Positions 1 to 4,906 of a DNA stretch of 8,039 nt are shown here, piece by piece; positions within the stretch are counted from its first letter, which is position 1; every line of letters starts with the position of its first letter. This DNA comes from an archaeon (lineage in GTDB: Archaea; Micrarchaeota; Micrarchaeia; Norongarragalinales; SBBD01), in contig SBBD01000158.1 in assembly GCA_005239845.1 (NCBI GenBank), positions 1 to 8,039 of the forward strand, read 5' to 3'. Made by a program: the position numbers and the translations under genes. The notes beneath the pieces are model-generated. The model was not told the DNA's origin and made no database searches. It saw only the letters and a program-made list of their open reading frames with translations.

Positions 1-19
1 GTTCACGGTCTATAGTCGG

Positions 20-280
20 CTACAAGATATGAATAACATAATTTTGGGAAATGGGGTTCGCCAGCCGGAGTTCTCGGCACATGCGTTCCACGAGCTCTTT
101 GGCCTTTTCCCTGCTGCTAGCTTTCAAGCGCACCTTCAGCAATTTGGCGGTACGCACGTCTTGCACGCTTTCAAAGCCGTGCCGTTTCATCAAGTCGTTT
201 GCTATCACGGAGCCTTCCGGGTCGCTCAACACCGGCTTGTACTCGATGGTGACTTCGGCCACGAACTCCTTTTCCGCCAT
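20..280 (-). CDS. purS: PurS subunit of phosphoribosylformylglycinamidine (FGAM) synthase
   Basis: PurS is the small subunit that, with PurL and PurQ, forms FGAM synthase (FGAR + Gln + ATP to FGAM) in the cytosolic purine pathway. The 86-residue product has the family's size and sequence landmarks: an N-terminal strand followed by KPVLSDPEG, then GFESVQDVRTAK, and a C-terminal helix with ERMCRELRLANP before the last strand. I chose the ATG at 280 because it gives the normal PurS N-terminus (MAEKEFVAEV) and has a G-run (288-293) 7 bases upstream. The frame stays open upstream to a TTG at 358, and an in-frame GTG at 319 follows a perfect AGGAGGT. Either would add a leucine-rich stretch unlike PurS. 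purQ or purL might lie beyond the left edge, but this is not visible. The family call is firm and the start is less so. Confidence 0.9.
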   Translation of the reverse strand: MAEKEFVAEVTIEYKPVLSDPEGSVIANDLMKRHGFESVQDVRTAKLLKVRLKASSREKAKELVERMCRELRLANPISQNYVIHIL

Positions 281-295
281 AGGCCATCCCCCCTG

Positions 296-325
296 AAGCA
301 GTAGCAACAGCAAAAGCACTAGCAC
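296..325 (-). repeat. five degenerate hexamer repeats in the purS leader
   Basis: Read on the minus strand, 325 to 296 is five successive hexamers of the form NTGCTN (gtgcta, gtgctt, ttgctg, ttgcta, ctgctt). They lie between the AGGAGGT at 330-324 and the purS ATG at 280. In the purS frame they encode an almost pure leucine run. The sequence does not show whether this is translated, forms an RNA signal, or is a chance low-complexity tract. Confidence 0.6.
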
Positions 326-369
326 CTCCTTTTTTAAAAACGCTTTCGTCAAAAGCAAAAAAATTTAAA
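324..369 (-). promoter_or_regulatory. purS promoter (TATA-like) and strong Shine-Dalgarno
   Basis: On the minus strand, GTTTAAATTT at 369-360 resembles an archaeal TATA box and would place the transcript start near 338-340. A perfect AGGAGGT follows at 330-324. The first in-frame start after this site is GTG at 319, not the ATG at 280 that homology favours, so the site raises a question about the real start. Confidence 0.5.
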
Positions 370-379
370 CCAAGACGAC

Positions 380-417
380 GAAAAAGAAAGGGCCTGTACG
401 GTGCAATAGGCAAGCCC
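380..417 (-). terminator. terminator-like hairpin and T-run after nadC
   Basis: Downstream of nadC on the minus strand, GGGC-TTG-CCT (417-408) can pair with AGGCCC (395-390), with a three-base bulge and a loop of about 12 bases. A T-rich tract (TTTCTTTTT, 389-381) follows. This fits an intrinsic-type or U-tract archaeal terminator separating nadC from purS. Confidence 0.5.
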
Positions 418-430
418 GCAATTCAGTAGT

Positions 431-1327
431 CTACTTCAATAAAAGCGTCAAGTCGATAGGCTTTGCCCTCAACGTCAACGCGCTCGTGGAGACAAAATCG
501 GCGCCTGCCTTCAAGTACGCCCCCGCGTTCCCTTCCGTTATTCCCCCGCTTGCCTCAACTAAAATGCGAGGATGCGATTTCCTTACCATGGCCACAATCC
601 GCTTCACTTCCCTTGGAGCGCAATTGTCCACCAATAAAGCGTCAGGTCCTTCAGAGGCAGCAGCAACGGCCTCCTCGAAAGAACGGACCTCCACTTCAAC
701 AAAAAACAACCGGTTTGACGGGCGTATAGCCGTATGTTTTTTCGCTTTCCTTACGGCGAGCTTCAACGCCTGCAAATACGGGATTTTTTCCTGCTTTGAA
801 AGGGCGAAAACGTGGTTTTCTTTCACCAGATAGCCGTCTGCAAGAGACCAGCGGTGCGTCAGCCCTCCCCCCACAAAAACAGCCCTTTTTTCTGAAGGGG
901 AAAGCAAAGGATGTGTTTTTCTTAGGCAGGCCACTCTTTTCCCAAACCGTTTCACCCATTTTCTTGTAGTCGTGGCGATACCGCTTAAAACCATCAAATA
1001 GTTGAGCGCCGTGCGCTCCGCAGCCAATATTTTCCTTACTTCGCCTTCAATCTCCACCAATACTTGCCCTTTCCCGAACGCTTGGCCTTCTTTTACCTTC
1101 CAGTGCGCCTTGAGGCCCTTAAATGCCGCTTTTGCCTCCAAGACTCCGCATAAAACCCCGTTTTCTTTTGCCACAATCACAGCGCGAGCGGTTCCCTTCA
1201 AGACAAGAGCCTGGGTAGTGACGTCCGCTGAAGCGTCTTCCAGCAAGGCAGCCTGCACCTTTTTCTTCATGGCGAAGACTGAAGGAAGCGTGGAAGGGTT
1301 TTTTTGAAACAGGTGCAGCGAGGACAT
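431..1327 (-). CDS. nadC: nicotinate-nucleotide pyrophosphorylase (quinolinate phosphoribosyltransferase)
   Basis: NadC converts quinolinate and PRPP to nicotinate mononucleotide, CO2 and PPi, the entry step of de novo NAD synthesis in the cytosol. The 298-residue product has the family's order of motifs: ALLEDASADVTT (27-38), ERTALNYLMVLSGIAT (104-119), RKTHP (136-140), GGGLTHR (153-159) and KENH (169-172). Further on are VEVEV, ALLVDN and the phosphate-binding VEASGGI near the C-terminus. These cover the Arg/Lys/His residues known to bind quinolinate and PRPP. After RKTHP the usual GLR is replaced by LLS, a deviation that may reflect a lineage variant. The ATG at 1327 gives the expected N-terminal lead and sits about 30 bases from a TATA-like element. 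An internal ATG at 1270 would remove 19 residues and begin very close to the first motif. The molybdenum-associated paralogue ModD is an alternative, but no molybdate genes are seen here. Confidence 0.92.
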   Translation of the reverse strand: MSSLHLFQKNPSTLPSVFAMKKKVQAALLEDASADVTTQALVLKGTARAVIVAKENGVLCGVLEAKAAFKGLKAHWKVKEGQAFGKGQVLVEIEGEVRKILAAERTALNYLMVLSGIATTTRKWVKRFGKRVACLRKTHPLLSPSEKRAVFVGGGLTHRWSLADGYLVKENHVFALSKQEKIPYLQALKLAVRKAKKHTAIRPSNRLFFVEVEVRSFEEAVAAASEGPDALLVDNCAPREVKRIVAMVRKSHPRILVEASGGITEGNAGAYLKAGADFVSTSALTLRAKPIDLTLLLK

Positions 1328-1354
1328 GATCCGAAGCCTTTGGGGCGGAGAGGC

Positions 1355-1362
1355 ATTTAAAT
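1355..1362 (-). promoter_or_regulatory. TATA-like element of nadC
   Basis: ATTTAAAT lies with its centre about 31 bases upstream of the nadC ATG at 1327. With the usual archaeal TATA-to-start distance of 25-27 bases, the transcript would begin about 0-5 bases before the ATG. This agrees with the lack of a visible Shine-Dalgarno and suggests a leaderless or near-leaderless mRNA. Confidence 0.5.
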
Positions 1363-1372
1363 TCTTTTACGG

Positions 1373-1380
1373 CTTTAAAG
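1373..1380 (+). promoter_or_regulatory. possible TATA element of the PDCD5 gene
   Basis: CTTTAAAG is a perfect palindrome in the divergent region between nadC and PDCD5. Used rightward, it would start transcription near 1403 and leave a leader of about 80 bases before the ATG at 1484. That is long for an archaeon, so the assignment is tentative. Confidence 0.3.
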
Positions 1381-1483
1381 CCACAACGCAACCAAAGGAA
1401 CGGACAACGACTGCAAGAGAATGATTCCCATGGACGAAAAATTCCAAGAACATCGGAAGACGCAGTAAAGGGAATGATGGCCA

Positions 1484-1792
1484 ATGGACGAACCAGCCGA
1501 AGACGTGCAACAAGTGCAGCGCCGCAAGCTGGAAGAAGCCCAAAAACGGGCGGAACAGGAAGCGGCCGTAAAAGGCATGCTGCGACAGGTCATGGAAACC
1601 CCGGCGTACGAGCGCCTGCAGAACATCCGGCTTTCCAACCCCGAGCTTTACGGGCAGCTGGTCAAACTGCTTGCCTATCTCGTACAGCAAGGGCAGTTGA
1701 AGGGCAAGGTATCGGAAGAGCAATTGAAAGCACTCGTCGCCAAAATCCTGAGCCAGCGCAAGGAAACCACGATACGCTTCGCCAGGAAATAG
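1484..1792 (+). CDS. PDCD5/TFAR19 family DNA-binding protein
   Basis: This 102-residue, highly charged helical protein matches archaeal PDCD5-like (TFAR19) proteins in size and layout. It has an acidic MDEPAEDVQQ start, a long charged helix (about 10-35), a central PAYERLQNIRLSNPELYGQLVKLLAYLVQQGQLKG core (about 40-74), then VSEEQLKALVAKILSQRKETTIRFARK with a basic tail. Archaeal members bind DNA, but their precise role is not settled. The ATG at 1484 gives the usual MDE start and is preceded by a weak AAAGGGA (1467-1473). The gene appears monocistronic, with a hairpin/T-run just after it. In many archaea this gene sits beside the S19e ribosomal protein gene; here it is divergent from nadC instead. 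Confidence 0.88.
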   Translation: MDEPAEDVQQVQRRKLEEAQKRAEQEAAVKGMLRQVMETPAYERLQNIRLSNPELYGQLVKLLAYLVQQGQLKGKVSEEQLKALVAKILSQRKETTIRFARK

Positions 1793-1807
1793 GAGAACAG
1801 AACGTAA

Positions 1808-1825
1808 TGCGGCTACCGCGTTTTT
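1808..1825 (+). terminator. hairpin plus T-run after PDCD5
   Basis: GCGG (1809-1812) and CCGC (1816-1819) form a short GC stem around a CTA loop, followed directly by G and five T residues (1821-1825). The site begins 15 bases after the PDCD5 stop codon and fits an intrinsic-type terminator. Confidence 0.6.
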
Positions 1826-1839
1826 AAAGTCTTATACAC

Positions 1840-1873
1840 AATACGATAGGCTTATTAATAAGGCAAACGTATT
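1840..1873 (+). promoter_or_regulatory. 34-bp palindrome over the HTH-MNT promoter (candidate operator)
   Basis: The left half AATACGATAGGCTTATT (1840-1856) matches the reverse complement of the right half AATAAGGCAAACGTATT (1857-1873) at 14 of 17 positions. A perfect 12-base core, CTTATTAATAAG, lies at 1851-1862. The AT-rich core is centred about 26 bases before the ATG at 1883, the normal archaeal TATA-to-start distance, so the mRNA is probably leaderless; no Shine-Dalgarno is visible. The downstream protein has a winged-HTH-like N-terminus, which makes autoregulation by binding here a reasonable inference. Confidence 0.6.
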
Positions 1874-1882
1874 ATAAAACAT

Positions 1883-2425
1883 ATGTTCAAGGTTTGGGGC
1901 AACTACGCAGGTTGGAAAGTGCTCGCGATTTTCCTCAAGAGCCCGACTACGCCGTTCTACGTGAGGCAAGCGGCCAAGGAAGCCGGCGTCGGCACGCTGG
2001 CGGCTTCAACGTACATGGAAGCCTATGCCAAAACAGGTCTTCTGAGCAAAAGGAAGCGCGGAAACCTGCTGGAATTCAAGTTGAACGACGATGACGAGTA
2101 CGCGAAAGCGCTGAAAAGGGCTTACGCGCTCTATCTTGCAAAGGAAAGCCGAATCGTGGAAAAAATCCGGGAGGAGGCGCCTTTCACGACCACGATTTGC
2201 CTCTACGGCTCGTATGCCAACGGAAGCTACGATGAAAAAAGCGATTTCGACCTCTTGGTGGTTTCCCCAAAAGAAAAAGGCTTTCAGGGAAAACTCGCCA
2301 ACGGCAGGGAAGCCTCCATCCTGTGCGTTTCCCTTGAAGGATGGAGAAAACTGAACCCCGACTTCAAGGCAAGCGTCGTGAAATCCCACGTTCTACTTTA
2401 CGGAAACCCGCTGGTGGAAGTATGA
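1883..2425 (+). CDS. winged-HTH domain fused to MNT-type nucleotidyltransferase
   Basis: The 180-residue protein has two parts. Residues about 8-67 look like a winged helix-turn-helix: FYVRQAAKEAGVGTLAASTYMEAYAKTGLL, then basic KRKRGN and the strand LLEFKLN. Residues about 100-180 are a minimal nucleotidyltransferase with the signature GS (109-110) followed by D121-F-D123, the metal-binding pair of the pol-beta fold, inside YGSYANGSYDEKSDFDLLVV. MNT proteins next to HEPN genes act as antitoxins; characterised MntA enzymes AMPylate a tyrosine of the HEPN toxin. Catalytic residues are intact here. The following gene encodes a HEPN protein and begins within about 30 bases. The palindrome upstream suggests self-repression through the HTH part. 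The two-domain layout is common in archaea; the biological target of this pair is unknown. Confidence 0.85.
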   Translation: MFKVWGNYAGWKVLAIFLKSPTTPFYVRQAAKEAGVGTLAASTYMEAYAKTGLLSKRKRGNLLEFKLNDDDEYAKALKRAYALYLAKESRIVEKIREEAPFTTTICLYGSYANGSYDEKSDFDLLVVSPKEKGFQGKLANGREASILCVSLEGWRKLNPDFKASVVKSHVLLYGNPLVEV

Positions 2426-2451
2426 GCAGCTGCTGAGAAAAGGTGTTTGAA

Positions 2452-2873
2452 ATGGGCTTGAACGGTTGTTTTGAAAAGGCCTTCTGAGAAAAATTGCGCC
2501 TGAAGCTGAAAAAGTGCGGGCTTCCCTCAAGCTCGCGGCGCACTTTCTGGAACGGGCCAAGGGAAACGTGAAGCTCGAATACTGGGACGTGGCGTTCCTG
2601 TTGGCCTACAACTCGATGCTGCAGGCCAGCCGCGCCGTACTGTTCAAGGACGGCGTCAAGGAACGGAGCCATGAATGCGTTGCCCTTTACTTGCGCGAAC
2701 GGCATGGGAATGCGGCGTATGGCAAATACATTGATGTCCTGGACAATTACCGTTCGGCAAGGCACTTCCTCCAGTATGAGGGCGGGCTTTGCACGCAGGA
2801 AAGCGCCCTACAAGCCGTGCGGGACGCGGAAAAATATTTGGAACTCGTCAAGAAGGAGCTCGGAAAACTTTGA
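2452..2873 (+). CDS. HEPN-domain protein (toxin partner of the MNT gene), 5' end frame-broken
   Basis: The frame that ends at 2873 encodes a helical HEPN domain: VRASLKLAAHFLERAKGN, then DVAFLLAYNSMLQASRAVLFKDG, ERSHECVALYL, and NYRSARHFLQY with the RxxRHxxxY pattern of archaeal HEPN proteins (COG1895-like). HEPN domains in such pairs are usually RNases. Here the Arg-to-His spacing is shorter than the classical RX4-6H, so activity is uncertain. The frame has no good start: its GTG at 2514 lacks a Shine-Dalgarno and cuts into the first helix. The same frame is open back to 2475 and reads KGLLRKIAPEAEK. In another frame, ATG at 2452, preceded by AAAGGTG (2439-2445), reads MGLNGCFE up to 2475. 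Joined by one base of slip they give CFEKGLLRKI, the usual start of this family, for about 140 residues. The gene is therefore either broken, misread by one base, or frameshifted. Confidence 0.78.
2473..2478 (+). other. apparent frame break in the HEPN gene (short A-run)
   Basis: The GAAAAG here holds four A residues (2474-2477). With five, the frame starting at 2452 would continue GAA AAA GGC CTT CTG AGA AAA ATT into the HEPN domain. As given, that frame hits TGA at 2485, while the HEPN frame has TGA at 2472. A missing base in a homopolymer is the simplest reading. Slippage by -1 at AAG/AAA is an alternative. Confidence 0.6.
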
Positions 2874-3026
2874 ACGCTTAGGCCAACCTGAGCTTAAACC
2901 CTATTTTGCCAGCGATTAATGAAGACCAACGGATGAGCGTCAGCTAGGGAACGGGACCGGAGAAAAAGCGCGAATGGAGTAAGAAATCAAGTAAGGAGAA
3001 GAAAAACAAAGAGAAAAAGAAGGGAA
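2874..3026. other. convergent intergenic stretch, purine-rich on the plus strand
   Basis: No gene is evident between the HEPN gene and the pilin gene, which converge here. From about 2956 the plus strand is nearly all purine, with runs of GA and AAA. On the minus strand this is a long pyrimidine-rich 3' tail behind the pilin gene, as expected for a U-tract-dependent archaeal terminator. I see no tRNA-like or convincing small RNA structure. Confidence 0.5.
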
Positions 3027-3050
3027 AAAAGTGGAAGTTACTCCACTTTT
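3003..3050 (-). terminator. terminator of the pilin gene overlapping its stop codon
   Basis: On the minus strand AAAAGTGGA (3050-3042) pairs perfectly with TCCACTTTT (3035-3027) around a six-base loop holding the TAA stop. The stem runs straight into TTCCCTTCTTTTTC and further T-rich sequence. The hairpin uses the last codons of the pilin gene, a compact arrangement. On the plus strand no T-run of similar quality follows the stem, so it mainly serves the pilin side. Confidence 0.6.
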
Positions 3051-3490
3051 CCGCGGATGTACCCGCCTGTGTCCACGTGCTGTAGACCACTTTGCGAGTC
3101 CGTATAGTTCACGGTCACGTTGTAGTCATACGCGGCGCCTGACGCCAAACCACCGGGGCCGGGTTGAGTACTGCAGCTAATGGTCAGCAGCCCGTTCGGA
3201 GACACGGAAACCGGCAATCCAGTGTTGCAGTTAGTTCCTGCAACGGTTGCGGCATTCACGGTGATTTGTCTTCCGACCGCGTTTCCTACTACCACCGTGG
3301 AGGCATTCGATGAAAGCGTGTGGTCGCTGTAGGTGAACACGCCGAATCCTCCTCCAGTCTTTCCGCCTCCGGCAATCTTCGAGGGATTGAATATTCCAGT
3401 GTACCACAGTACGGCGGCAATGATGACGATGGCCAGAATGGCCCAGCCGTACGTGACGAGATACTCCAACGCGGATTGTCCTCTTTTCAT
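3038..3490 (-). CDS. pilin-like protein with class III signal peptide
   Basis: The product starts MKRGQSALEYLVTYGWAILAI, an archaeal class III signal peptide: a short basic leader ending in Gly4, Gln5 at the expected cleavage point, Glu9 at mature position 5, then an uninterrupted hydrophobic helix to about residue 30. Such proteins are cut by a prepilin/preflagellin peptidase and assembled through the helix into surface pili or archaellum-like filaments. The remaining 120 residues are Gly/Ser/Thr/Asn-rich and beta-like, with two cysteines (88 and 106) that could form a disulfide and several N-x-S/T sites (SNAS, YNVT, VNYT). The ATG at 3490 has AGGTGA (3500-3495) 4 bases upstream; the ATG at 3493 is in frame but almost touches that site. 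A GxGD peptidase is encoded 1.4 kb away. No pilus ATPase or membrane platform gene is visible, so the filament type is unknown. Confidence 0.87.
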   Translation of the reverse strand: MKRGQSALEYLVTYGWAILAIVIIAAVLWYTGIFNPSKIAGGGKTGGGFGVFTYSDHTLSSNASTVVVGNAVGRQITVNAATVAGTNCNTGLPVSVSPNGLLTISCSTQPGPGGLASGAAYDYNVTVNYTDSQSGLQHVDTGGYIRGKVE

Positions 3491-3550
3491 CATATCACCT
3501 GATCGGTAGGGTGAGCGTGATAAGCGCCCACAAAGCATAATTTTGCCCCC

Positions 3551-3560
3551 TATAAAAACG
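3551..3560 (-). promoter_or_regulatory. TATA-like element of the pilin gene
   Basis: On the minus strand GTTTTTATAG lies about 62-70 bases before the ATG at 3490. Using the usual spacing, transcription would start near 3529 and give a leader of about 40 bases that includes the AGGTGA ribosome binding site. This suggests the pilin has its own promoter rather than depending on the membrane-protein gene upstream. Confidence 0.5.
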
Positions 3561-3609
3561 TTTCTCTTGCACCGAACCGGCAAAAATACACTCTGTTTTC
3601 CCATTATGA

Positions 3610-3616
3610 GAAAAAA
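3610..3616 (-). terminator. T-run after the small membrane-protein gene
   Basis: About 30 bases after the stop of the 67-residue membrane protein, the minus strand has a T6C run (TTTTTTC). Only a weak CCG/CGG stem precedes it. It could act as a U-tract terminator, and the support is modest. Confidence 0.3.
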
Positions 3617-3644
3617 CAAGGACCGTAATAGTTCCGGGTTGCAG

Positions 3645-3848
3645 CTATTCGGACTTGACCAGGATTTCGAACAGGGCCGGCAAGTGGAACGCGATGCCTA
3701 AAAGAAGGAGGGGAACGGCGTAGTCCACGAACCACAACGAGAACACGGCCCCCACCGCCAAGCCGGCAAGAAAGTCTCCAATAGAAACGAAGATGTGGCT
3801 CCACACGCTGATGCGCTTCAATCGTTCCTTCAATTTTTTCTTTTGCAT
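3645..3848 (-). CDS. small two-helix membrane protein of unknown function
   Basis: I do not recognise a family. The 67-residue protein has a strongly basic N-terminus (MQKKKLKERLKR), then two hydrophobic segments: about 19-40 (FVSIGDFLAGLAVGAVFSLWFV) and 43-64 (AVPLLLLGIAFHLPALFEILV), with a short DY turn between. By the positive-inside rule the N-terminus should be cytoplasmic and both ends on the same side, giving a hairpin. The ATG at 3848 lies about 17 bases from a TTTTTAT element (3868-3862), so the transcript would be short-leadered or leaderless. Divergent purM starts 56 bases away. The gene is upstream of, and co-oriented with, the pilin gene but separated from it by about 150 bases with a likely promoter. 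A role in membrane or pilus assembly is possible but unproven. Confidence 0.65.
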   Translation of the reverse strand: MQKKKLKERLKRISVWSHIFVSIGDFLAGLAVGAVFSLWFVDYAVPLLLLGIAFHLPALFEILVKSE

Positions 3849-3860
3849 ATAACCAAAGCC

Positions 3861-3900
3861 ATAAAAACGGGCCGTTATTAAGCTTTGCGTTTCGAGGGGA
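3861..3900 (+). promoter_or_regulatory. purM promoter and ribosome binding site
   Basis: ATAAAAAC (3861-3868) is a plausible TATA-like element that would start transcription near 3891. GAGGGGA (3894-3900) then lies just before the ATG at 3904, although only 3 bases separate them. A second AT-rich site, TTATTAAG (3875-3882), is 26 bases from the ATG and would give a leaderless transcript. Both overlap the divergent promoter of the small membrane-protein gene. Confidence 0.4.
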
Positions 3901-3903
3901 AAA

Positions 3904-4899
3904 ATGGCTTATACTTATGCGGAGGCAGGCGTTTCCGTCGATCACGTTAAAGAAATACAAAAGACGACCGCTCTGCGAATTGCCGGCACGCTGAACAAGA
4001 AGGTGTTGCTGCCGGCAGGGCACTATTCGGGGCTCGTGCGCATCGGCAAAGAAAAAGTAGCTATTCATACGGATGGCGTGGGCACGAAAGTCCGGGTGGC
4101 CCAGCAGCTTCAAAACTACGATACGGTGGGCATCGATTGCGTGGCCATGAACGTGAACGACTTGGTTTGCATTGGAGCAAGGCCTATCGCGTTGGTGGAC
4201 TATTTGGCGTTGCAGAAAGCGGATGCGAAGCTCGTGGATGAAATCATGAAGGGTCTAGTTAAAGGGGCAACGATGGCAAACGTGAGCATTGTGGGAGGCG
4301 AAACCGCCATTGTTCCGGACTTGGTTAAAGGCATACACGGAAAAGGATTCGACTTGTCCGCCGCCTGCATTGGCGTGGTGGAGGGCAAACCGATTACCGG
4401 AAGGGATGTGCAAGTCGGCGATGTTATCGTGGGGCTTTCGAGTTCTGGCCTGCACTCCAATGGGTATACGCTGGCAAGAAAAGTGCTGAAGGAAAAAAAG
4501 TGGCTGAAGGAGATGCTGAAGCCCACCCTCATCTATTCGACGGCCGTGCTGGAAATGCTGGAGAAGGCGCACATTCATGGAATGGCCCACATTACGGGGG
4601 GAGCGTTTTCCAAGCTCGTGAGAGTGCTGCCAAAAAGCACGGGAGTCGTGCTGGATGGAATGCCGTCGCCTTCCCCCATTTTCAAGGCGTTACAGGAAAA
4701 GACCCGCCTTTCCTCTAGGGAAATGTACCGCACCTTCAACATGGGCATCGGCTTTTGCGTGTTCTGCCCAGAAAGCGAGGCAAGCAACGTAATAGCCATA
4801 AGCCGGAAGCACGGGATTCCTGCAAAAGTAGTGGGAAGAGTAATTAACGGGAAAGGCGTCGTATTGGAAGATAGAGGACGGCGAGTTTCCCTGGCGTGA
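3904..4899 (+). CDS. purM: phosphoribosylformylglycinamidine cyclo-ligase (AIR synthetase)
   Basis: PurM closes the imidazole ring: FGAM + ATP to AIR + ADP + Pi, directly after the PurS/L/Q step. The 331-residue length is normal. Visible family motifs in order are TYAEAGVSVD (4-13), the ATP-binding HTDGVGTK (55-62), DCVAMNVNDLVCIGARP (78-94), VGGETA (130-135), the central GLSSSGLHSNGY, AHITGGAFSKLVRVLP and, near the C-terminus, MYRTFNMGIGF. In the HITGG segment the usual third Gly is Ala and the common Asn is not obvious, a small deviation that probably reflects lineage. The start has a GAGGGGA site just upstream and the standard N-terminus. The prepilin peptidase gene follows after 7 bases without its own Shine-Dalgarno, so the two are probably cotranscribed although functionally unrelated. 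purS lies on the opposite strand 3.6 kb away, so purine genes are scattered here. Confidence 0.95.
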   Translation: MAYTYAEAGVSVDHVKEIQKTTALRIAGTLNKKVLLPAGHYSGLVRIGKEKVAIHTDGVGTKVRVAQQLQNYDTVGIDCVAMNVNDLVCIGARPIALVDYLALQKADAKLVDEIMKGLVKGATMANVSIVGGETAIVPDLVKGIHGKGFDLSAACIGVVEGKPITGRDVQVGDVIVGLSSSGLHSNGYTLARKVLKEKKWLKEMLKPTLIYSTAVLEMLEKAHIHGMAHITGGAFSKLVRVLPKSTGVVLDGMPSPSPIFKALQEKTRLSSREMYRTFNMGIGFCVFCPESEASNVIAISRKHGIPAKVVGRVINGKGVVLEDRGRRVSLA

Positions 4900-4906
4900 T
4901 TTTTTT

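Noticed and set aside
281..358. N-terminal extension of PurS from TTG at 358 giving a signal-peptide-like sequence
   Set aside because: PurS is cytosolic and its normal N-terminus starts at 280; the TTG lies right beside the probable TATA element, upstream of the likely transcript start.
2880..2945. Possible C/D-box-like small RNA (TTAATGAAG and CTGA-like boxes)
   Set aside because: Boxes are imperfect and not arranged with the usual C, D', C', D spacing or a terminal stem.
3494..3619. Longer start for the pilin, adding about 43 residues upstream of MKRGQ
   Set aside because: Class III signal peptides have a very short basic leader; the extension would cross the likely promoter, and AGGTGA lies right before the ATG at 3490.
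3604..4113. Minus-strand open frame across the small membrane-protein gene and the start of purM
   Set aside because: It overlaps the firmly identified purM and a better-supported ORF, and its composition is that of a shadow frame.
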